Positions 59,103 through 64,000 of a DNA stretch of 64,000 nucleotides are shown here, in pieces. Positions within the stretch are counted from its first letter, which is position 1, and each line of letters opens with the position of its first letter. The stretch is taken from assembly GCF_027270315.1 (NCBI RefSeq), contig NZ_CP114413.1:4712001-4776000 (forward strand), read 5' to 3'. The stretch is from Streptomyces cinnabarinus. GTDB taxonomy: Bacteria; Actinomycetota; Actinomycetes; Streptomycetales; Streptomycetaceae. Under the pieces are notes generated by a model. It had not been told where the DNA came from. It ran no database searches and worked only from the letters and a program-made list of their open reading frames with translations. A program made the position numbers and the translations under genes.

Positions 59103-60185
59103 ATGATTCCCACGGTGGTTTGGGGCACGGGGAACGTCGGACGCGCGGCCGTACGAGCCGTCGCGGCCCACCCGCTGCTCAGCCTGGCGGCCGTGCTGGT
59201 GTCCAGCCCCGCCAAGGTCGGCAAGGACGCGGGCGAGCTCGCCGGACTCGGCCGGCGCCTCGGGGTGACGGCGACCGATGATGTGGAGGGGGTGCTTCAA
59301 CTCCAGGAAGGCCCCCGCGCGCTCGTGTACGCCGCCTCCGGCGACGTCCGCCCCGACGGCGCGATCGAGGACATCAGCCGCGCACTCCGCGCGGGCGCGG
59401 TCGTCGTCACGCCGTCCCTGTACGGCATGTACGACTGCACGAACGCCCCGGAGGAGATCCGCGCCCCCCTGCTCGCCGCCGCGGCGGACGGCGGCGGCTC
59501 GCTGTTCGTCTCGGGTGTGGACCCGGGGTGGGCCAACGACGTGCTCCCGCTCCTGGTCAGCGGGCTCGGCTCGGACATCGACACCGTCCGCTGCCAGGAG
59601 ATCTTCGACTACTCGACGTACGACCAGGAGGAAGCGGTCCGCGGGCTGATCGGGATGGGGCATCCGCTCAACTACCAGCCGCTGATGCTCGCCGAGGGCA
59701 TTCCGACGATGATCTGGGGCGGGCAGCTGCGGATGATGGCGCGGGCCCTGGGCGCCGTACTCGACGGGATCGATGAGGTTCTGGAACGGCGGCCTCTTGA
59801 GGCTTCCGTCGTCACCGGCACCATGGGGGAGTTCGCGGCCGGTACCCAGGGCGCGATCCGGCTTGAGGTGCGGGGCATGGTCGCGGGGGAACCGCGCATC
59901 GTCGTCGAGCACATCACCCGTATTCATCCCGACTGCGCCCCGGACTGGCCCGTACCGCCGGGCGGCGGGGCCGGGGCGCACCGGGTGATCATCGAGGGGC
60001 GGCCCCGGATCGAGGTCACGGTCGAGGCGACGGACGAGGGGGAGAACCGGGCCGCCGGGGGCAACGCGACGGCGGCCGGGCGGCTGGTCAACGCCATCGA
60101 CTGGCTCGTAGAGGCCGAGCCGGGTCTCTACGACGCACTCGACGTCCCGCTGCGCCCCGCGGCGGGACGGCTGGGAAAGAGGTGA
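59103..60185 (+). CDS. DapB-fold NAD(P)-dependent amine dehydrogenase-like oxidoreductase
   Basis: 360 aa. N-terminal Rossmann motif VVWGTGNVGRAAVRAV (residues 5-20), then a dihydrodipicolinate-reductase-like C-terminal domain (VDPGWANDVLPLLVSGL, QEIFDYSTYDQEEAV). Related to 2,4-diaminopentanoate dehydrogenase-like proteins; the substrate is not known. ATG at 59103, with GTTACCCT 7 nt upstream, probably near-leaderless. Only 2 nt separate its stop from the next ATG, so it forms an operon with the AhpD-like gene. Confidence 0.87.
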   Translation: MIPTVVWGTGNVGRAAVRAVAAHPLLSLAAVLVSSPAKVGKDAGELAGLGRRLGVTATDDVEGVLQLQEGPRALVYAASGDVRPDGAIEDISRALRAGAVVVTPSLYGMYDCTNAPEEIRAPLLAAAADGGGSLFVSGVDPGWANDVLPLLVSGLGSDIDTVRCQEIFDYSTYDQEEAVRGLIGMGHPLNYQPLMLAEGIPTMIWGGQLRMMARALGAVLDGIDEVLERRPLEASVVTGTMGEFAAGTQGAIRLEVRGMVAGEPRIVVEHITRIHPDCAPDWPVPPGGGAGAHRVIIEGRPRIEVTVEATDEGENRAAGGNATAAGRLVNAIDWLVEAEPGLYDALDVPLRPAAGRLGKR

Positions 60186-60187
60186 CC

Positions 60188-60694
60188 ATGCGGATCGACA
60201 TTCCCGAGGGAGCCGATCCCCTCGCGTACGTCTGGGGCGAGCTGGTGCCCGGGATCGGCCCGGCGGCAGCGACTCTCTCGCTCGCCGTCTACGAGCACAC
60301 GACCCTCGGCCTGCGCGAGTTCGAGGCCGCCCGCCTGCGCGTCGCGCAGCTCAACGGCTGCCTGTTCTGCCTGGACTGGCGCACCGAACGCGACGGGGAG
60401 AAGGTCGAGGACGGCTTCCTCGACGCGGTCGCCGACTGGCGTACGGCGGACTCCTTCGACGAGCGGACCCGGCTGGCGGCGGAGTACGCGGAGCGCTACG
60501 TCCTCGACCACCACCGACTGGACGACGGCTTCTGGGGGCGCATGACCGCGCACTACAGCCAGGCGGAGATCGTCGAGCTGACCATGTGCCTCGGATCGTG
60601 GCTGGCGTTCGGCCGGCTCAACCATGTGCTGGGGCTGGACAGCACGTGTGTGCTCAGCGCACCGGGAAGCCGTAGGAGTAGCCCTGCTCCTTGA
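60188..60694 (+). CDS. Carboxymuconolactone decarboxylase/AhpD-like protein
   Basis: 168 aa all-helical CMD-family protein. The AhpD-type redox site is present: RLRVAQLNGCLFCLDWRTE with a CxxC pair (about residues 60 and 63), and the helix MTAHYSQAEIVELTMCLGSW. May act as a peroxidase partner or reduce/repair a product of the linked oxidoreductase. ATG at 60188 has AGAGG just upstream; GTG at 60182 overlaps the previous stop. The last 41 bp overlap the convergent deacetylase gene, giving a Ser/Arg/Pro end that is outside the domain. Confidence 0.87.
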   Translation: MRIDIPEGADPLAYVWGELVPGIGPAAATLSLAVYEHTTLGLREFEAARLRVAQLNGCLFCLDWRTERDGEKVEDGFLDAVADWRTADSFDERTRLAAEYAERYVLDHHRLDDGFWGRMTAHYSQAEIVELTMCLGSWLAFGRLNHVLGLDSTCVLSAPGSRRSSPAP

Positions 60695-61415
60695 GCGAGG
60701 GCAGCACCCGGCGCAGCGCCTCGACGGTCTGCGCGCGGTCGCCGCCCGCGTCGTGGAAGAGGAGCGTCGGCCCGTTGGGCAGCTCCCGCTCGACGGTGGC
60801 GACGATGGCGTCCGCGCCGGGCTGCTCGAAGTCCTTGGTGTCCACGTTCCAGCCCAGCGGACGCATGCCCCGGGAGGCGGCCAGCTCACGGCTGTACGGG
60901 GTGAAGGCACCGCCCGGCGCCCGGTAGTACATCGGCCGGACGCCACCGGACGCCTCGGTGATCATGCGCTCGGCGTCGAGGATCTGCGAGCGCTGGTAGG
61001 CCTTGGACTGCCGGTCCATGGTGGTGTCGTGGGAGACGGAGTGGTTGCACAGGCGGTGGCCCTCGGCGACCACCTTCTTCACCAGGTCGGGGTGGGCCTC
61101 GGCCTGCGTACCCACGATGCAGAACGTGGCCTTCACGCCGTTCTCCCGCAGCACGTCCAGGACCTGGGGGGTCCAGTTGGGGTCGGGGCCGTCGTCGATG
61201 GTGATGTTGACGCCGCGGGCGCCCGCTTCCGAGGCGTGCGCGATGCTCTTCTCGACCGCCTTGACCTTGCGCTCCGGCGTGGTCGCCTGCGCCGCCGAGT
61301 CCACGGCATCCGCCTGCGCCGACCACACCGAGGCCCCGGTGGCCAGCACCATCACCCCGAGCGCCGCCCCGACCACCTTGGTGTACCAGCCCCGCCCCGC
61401 ACCGTGCCGCGCCAT
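60654..61415 (-). CDS. Secreted polysaccharide deacetylase (NodB/CE4)
   Basis: 253 aa. Signal peptide or anchor about 12-34 (VVGAALGVMVLATGASVWSA). NodB domain about 65-250 with all CE4 motifs: TIDDGPDPNW (Asp-Asp), HSVSHDTT (metal His pair), RAPGGAFTP, and LLFHDAGGD (catalytic His). Removes N- or O-acetyl groups from chitin-like or wall polysaccharide outside the cell. ATG at 61413-61415. Convergent overlap of 41 bp with the AhpD-like gene, divergent from the Ser/Thr kinase. Confidence 0.94.
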   Translation of the reverse strand: MARHGAGRGWYTKVVGAALGVMVLATGASVWSAQADAVDSAAQATTPERKVKAVEKSIAHASEAGARGVNITIDDGPDPNWTPQVLDVLRENGVKATFCIVGTQAEAHPDLVKKVVAEGHRLCNHSVSHDTTMDRQSKAYQRSQILDAERMITEASGGVRPMYYRAPGGAFTPYSRELAASRGMRPLGWNVDTKDFEQPGADAIVATVERELPNGPTLLFHDAGGDRAQTVEALRRVLPSLKEQGYSYGFPVR

Positions 61416-61519
61416 GTCCGTCCCGCTTTCCCTTAGTTGCTCGCCCGCCCCCGGGCCGCCTTGCGACCACCTGGCAGGACGAGAAAAGTTGCCCGGGGGA
61501 TCCCGCTGTTGCCGATCAC

Positions 61520-61547
61520 GGACAATTCCGGGGGAGTTCCCGGACAA
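61520..61547. promoter_or_regulatory. Inverted repeat with flanking GGACAA repeats between deacetylase and kinase genes
   Basis: TCCGGG (61527-61532) and CCCGGA (61539-61544) with a 6-nt spacer; GGACAA occurs at 61520-61525 and again at 61542-61547, 22 bp apart. It lies 105 bp before the deacetylase start and 83 bp before the kinase start, so it could serve either gene. Confidence 0.3.
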
Positions 61548-61629
61548 CTCACCAGCCACCGGTGTCACGGCCCGACCTGGCCGGGCTGGGTGGCCTCGGC
61601 CGGGTCCGGGCTGCCCTAACCTGTCGCGC

Positions 61630-63180
61630 ATGGACGCAGCGGGGGACGTGGTCGGTGGACGCTTCGAGCTGATCGAGCGGCTCGGCAGCGGCGGCATGGG
61701 GACGGTGTGGCGGGCCTGGGACACCGTGCTGCAACGCGAGGTGGCGCTGAAAGCCGTACGCCCCGAGGCGGAGGCCTCGGACACGGTACGGGAGCGGGTG
61801 CTGCGCGAGGCGCGGGCGCTGGCGCGGCTCTCCAACCCGCATGTGGTGGCGATCCACCAGATCGTCGAGGCGGACCCGCATCCGTGGATCGTGATGGAGC
61901 TGGTGCCCGGCGTATCGCTGCAACAGCGGCTGGACGGCGGCACGTTGCAGCCGGCGGAAGCGGCGCGGATCGGGCGCCAGGTGCTGACGGCGCTGCGGGT
62001 CGCGCATGACGCGGGCATCCGGCACCGGGACGTGAAGCCGGCGAACATCCTGCTCCGTCCCGACGGTACGGCCGTACTCACCGACTTCGGCATCGCCGCC
62101 CTCCAGGGCACGACCTCGCTGACGGTCACGGGTCAACTCGTGGGCTCCCCCGAGTACATGGCGCCGGAGCGCATCCGCGGGCACGGTGACACACCGGCCT
62201 CCGACCTGTGGGCGCTCGGTCTGGTCCTGTACGTGTGCACGGAGGGCGTGAGCCCACTGCGCCGCGCGCACACGCTGGCCACGCTGGCGGCGGTGCTGGA
62301 CGACCCGGTACCACCGCCGGTCCGCTCGGGCCCGCTGTCCCCCGTACTGCAGGCCCTGCTCGTCCGCGACCCGTCGGCTCGCCCGGACGCGGCTCGACTG
62401 GACGCGATGCTCGCGGCGGTGGAGTCGGGGGCGACGCCGGGGTGGGCGGCGCCCACGGCGCCCACGGTGACCGCGGCGCCGATGCCGCCTCTGCCGCAGG
62501 GGGTACCTGGACCCCCGGATCCGCCGACGCGACCGGATGCCGCACGTGGGCAGGGGCCGGGCGCCATCCGACGACGCACCACCGTCCTGGTTGCCGCGGC
62601 GGCGACCCTGGTGGTGCTGGCGACGGCAACGGCCGTGGTCCTGGCGCTCCGCGCATCGAACGAGACCGGAACCACCGACGACGCCCGGGTCGGCACATCC
62701 ACCAGTGCCTCCGCGACACAGCCGGCCTCGCCGACGCCCTCACCTTCGGCGAGTGCACCGACGGAACCGACGCGGAGCCCGAGCGCGAGCCCGACAGCAG
62801 TGACCCCGTCCAGAACCGTGCGCCCCAAACCCCCGGCAGCCGGTGGCCAGTGGATCGCCCAGCTCTACTCGGAGCCGGTCTCCTCCGGCACGGCGGCCCG
62901 GGACGAACGCCTCGCCCGTATTCGGACGACGGTGCCCGGTGCGGTGTACGTCCGGAGCGACAACTTCGCCTCGCTCCGGCCGGGCTACTGGGTCATCTAC
63001 GCCCCGGGCCCCTTCGCCGACGGGCGCGCCGCCCTCAGGTTCTGCGCCGAGCGGGGCCGTACCACGGCCACCACCTGCATCGGCCGCTATCTCAGCAAGA
63101 ACGCGGCCGATTTCTCCCTCCAGTGCCGGCCCCCGGCGACCAGCCCGACCGGACGGTGCACGCGCCCCGGGCAACAGTGA
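61630..63180 (+). CDS. Transmembrane Ser/Thr protein kinase with external SPOR-like domain
   Basis: 516 aa. Kinase domain about 10-265: RLGSGGMGTVWRAWD (P-loop), VALKAVRP (Lys), RHRDVKPANILL (catalytic loop), LTDFGIAAL (DFG) and SPEYMAPERI. A Pro/Ala linker (about 270-310), one membrane helix (about 320-340), a Ser/Thr/Pro-rich external stalk, and a small domain about 405-500 (WIAQLYSEPVSSGTAARDER, YWVIYAPGPFADGRAALRFC) that resembles a SPOR-type fold. A wall-sensing role is inferred. No ribosome site before the ATG at 61630; likely leaderless or near it. Confidence 0.92.
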   Translation: MDAAGDVVGGRFELIERLGSGGMGTVWRAWDTVLQREVALKAVRPEAEASDTVRERVLREARALARLSNPHVVAIHQIVEADPHPWIVMELVPGVSLQQRLDGGTLQPAEAARIGRQVLTALRVAHDAGIRHRDVKPANILLRPDGTAVLTDFGIAALQGTTSLTVTGQLVGSPEYMAPERIRGHGDTPASDLWALGLVLYVCTEGVSPLRRAHTLATLAAVLDDPVPPPVRSGPLSPVLQALLVRDPSARPDAARLDAMLAAVESGATPGWAAPTAPTVTAAPMPPLPQGVPGPPDPPTRPDAARGQGPGAIRRRTTVLVAAAATLVVLATATAVVLALRASNETGTTDDARVGTSTSASATQPASPTPSPSASAPTEPTRSPSASPTAVTPSRTVRPKPPAAGGQWIAQLYSEPVSSGTAARDERLARIRTTVPGAVYVRSDNFASLRPGYWVIYAPGPFADGRAALRFCAERGRTTATTCIGRYLSKNAADFSLQCRPPATSPTGRCTRPGQQ

Positions 63181-63216
63181 CGCGCCCACGGGAGAAGCAG
63201 CGGCTCTGATGCTCCG

Positions 63217-64000
63217 TCAGCGCACCGCGCTCTTCCCCTGCCACTCCGCCCACGACAGGTTCCACGCGCCGAAACCGTTCCCGGGATCGACCACGCCCTT
63301 GGTCTCCTCGCCGGAGATCTCGAAGGGGTCGCCGGGCCGCACCTGGCCGTAGAACCAGGCCGCGTTCGCGTCGCTCATCCCTATGCAGCCCGAGCTCCGG
63401 TTGGCGTTGCCGAACCAGGCGGCGTTCCACGGCGCGGCGTGCGCGTACATCCCCGACCAGGTCAGCCGCATCGAGTAGTCGACCATCTTGTCGTAGGCGT
63501 CACCGAGGCCCACCGTCTCGGAGTTCATGTTGATCGTGCCCTCCTTGGCCATGAGCACGGCGGTACCGCGCCAGGAGCGCTTGTCCCCGCCGGGCGTGCC
63601 GCCGGAGACCGGTATGCGCCGCACCGTCTTCCCGTCGCGCACCAGCGTGAGCCGATGGGTGTCGAGGTCGACCTTGACGATCTGCTCGGCGCCGATGGTG
63701 AACCTCGTCGTGTAGTCGCGGACGAACCAGCCGCCGTCCGGGCCCGAATCGGTGCCGTTCAGCCGGGCGTCGAGCGTGACCTCGGTACCGGGCTTCCAGT
63801 ACGCCTTGGGCCGCCAGTCCACCCGGTCGCGGCCCGACCAGTCGCGGATCCAGCCCCAGGAGCCCTCGGTGTCGTTCGAGGTGGTGATCCTCAGCTGCTT
63901 CTCGACCTCGGCCTTGTTCTTCACCGGGTGGTCGAAGACCAGCGAGATCGGCTGGGCGACACCGACGGTGGCGTCGGCGCCCGGCCGCCAGTCGACCTTG
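63217..64000 (-). CDS. L,D-transpeptidase (YkuD), partial at the window edge
   Basis: At least 261 codons; the 5' end lies beyond the window. Upstream Ig-like domain (VAQPISLVFDHPVKNKAEVE, then RDRVDWRPKAYWKPGTEVTL) followed by a YkuD catalytic domain: IVKVDLDTHRLTLVRDG, SGMYAHAAPWN (His) and SSGCIGMSDANA (nucleophile Cys). This is the LppS/LdtMt2-like layout of actinobacterial enzymes that make 3-3 cross-links in peptidoglycan and are usually lipoproteins. The 37-bp gap to the convergent kinase gene holds no clear terminator. Confidence 0.93.
   Translation of the reverse strand, partial: KVDWRPGADATVGVAQPISLVFDHPVKNKAEVEKQLRITTSNDTEGSWGWIRDWSGRDRVDWRPKAYWKPGTEVTLDARLNGTDSGPDGGWFVRDYTTRFTIGAEQIVKVDLDTHRLTLVRDGKTVRRIPVSGGTPGGDKRSWRGTAVLMAKEGTINMNSETVGLGDAYDKMVDYSMRLTWSGMYAHAAPWNAAWFGNANRSSGCIGMSDANAAWFYGQVRPGDPFEISGEETKGVVDPGNGFGAWNLSWAEWQGKSAVR

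Noticed and set aside
1..64000. tRNA, rRNA, or biosynthetic gene cluster
   Set aside because: No tRNA-like cloverleaf, rRNA sequence, or PKS, NRPS, terpene or RiPP core enzymes were recognised; the two dioxygenases and the AhpD-like pair are not enough to call a pathway.

Overview
The window looks like a chromosomal core segment of a Streptomyces (or very close streptomycete). The evidence is very high GC with strong third-position GC, frequent GTG starts, short or absent leaders, a snapalysin with its divergent LysR regulator, SpoIIE-type phosphatases, a GAF-ANTAR protein, a class E sortase substrate (LAETG), DUF6458/DUF6479/DUF7144 proteins, and twin-arginine and lipoprotein exports. I see no prophage, transposase, CRISPR array, rRNA, tRNA or large biosynthetic cluster. 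The left edge cuts a GlxA-type AraC regulator and the right edge cuts an L,D-transpeptidase.

Layout. 0-9 kb: cupin, DUF6458 protein, M18 aminopeptidase, FadE5-like acyl-CoA dehydrogenase, a lipoprotein intradiol-dioxygenase homologue, SseB-like protein, a secreted propeller/Ig-like protein and a pirin. 9-19 kb: AI-2E transporter, PAS-GAF-SpoIIE-HATPase phosphatase, aspS, a Tat-exported intradiol-dioxygenase homologue, a bacterial PH-domain protein, metG, and a von Willebrand A protein with a long Glu-Pro repeat arm. 19-33 kb: PhoX phosphatase behind a PHO box, snpR/snpA, a three-gene membrane operon (282-aa protein, EEP hydrolase, FUSC), an SH3 protein, a second SpoIIE phosphatase, a conserved hypothetical, and a paralogue of the propeller/Ig-like protein. 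33-45 kb: M20 amidohydrolase, Uma2 protein, an XRE-TPR regulator facing a tiny predicted secreted peptide, GAF-ANTAR protein, LAETG wall protein, nucleoside hydrolase, a short threonyl-tRNA synthetase with a Thr-codon leader peptide and terminator, lipoprotein, GH13 enzyme, M24 peptidase. 45-64 kb: small membrane proteins, CGNR regulator facing an MBL hydrolase, secreted lipase, amidase, MMPL exporter with a two-component pair, PfpI/LysR pair, a broken carbohydrate-binding module, a PAP2-type membrane protein, a DapB-fold dehydrogenase with an AhpD-like partner, polysaccharide deacetylase, Ser/Thr kinase, L,D-transpeptidase.

The genes are mostly housekeeping (tRNA charging, fatty-acid oxidation, envelope metabolism) mixed with exported enzymes and paired regulators. 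The most interesting signals are in non-coding DNA: (1) an 18-codon leader peptide with three consecutive Thr codons plus one more, followed by a 15-bp terminator, ahead of the truncated thrS paralogue; (2) a 12-bp palindromic box (TACY-N4-RGTA) in front of both the acyl-CoA dehydrogenase and the distant secreted lipase, at the same distance from the start codon; (3) an HTH-TPR regulator divergent from a 77-codon secreted peptide ORF over a perfect inverted repeat, an arrangement resembling peptide quorum sensing; (4) a nested inverted repeat that would hide the ribosome binding site of the PH-domain gene; (5) halves of one carbohydrate-binding module lying on opposite strands.
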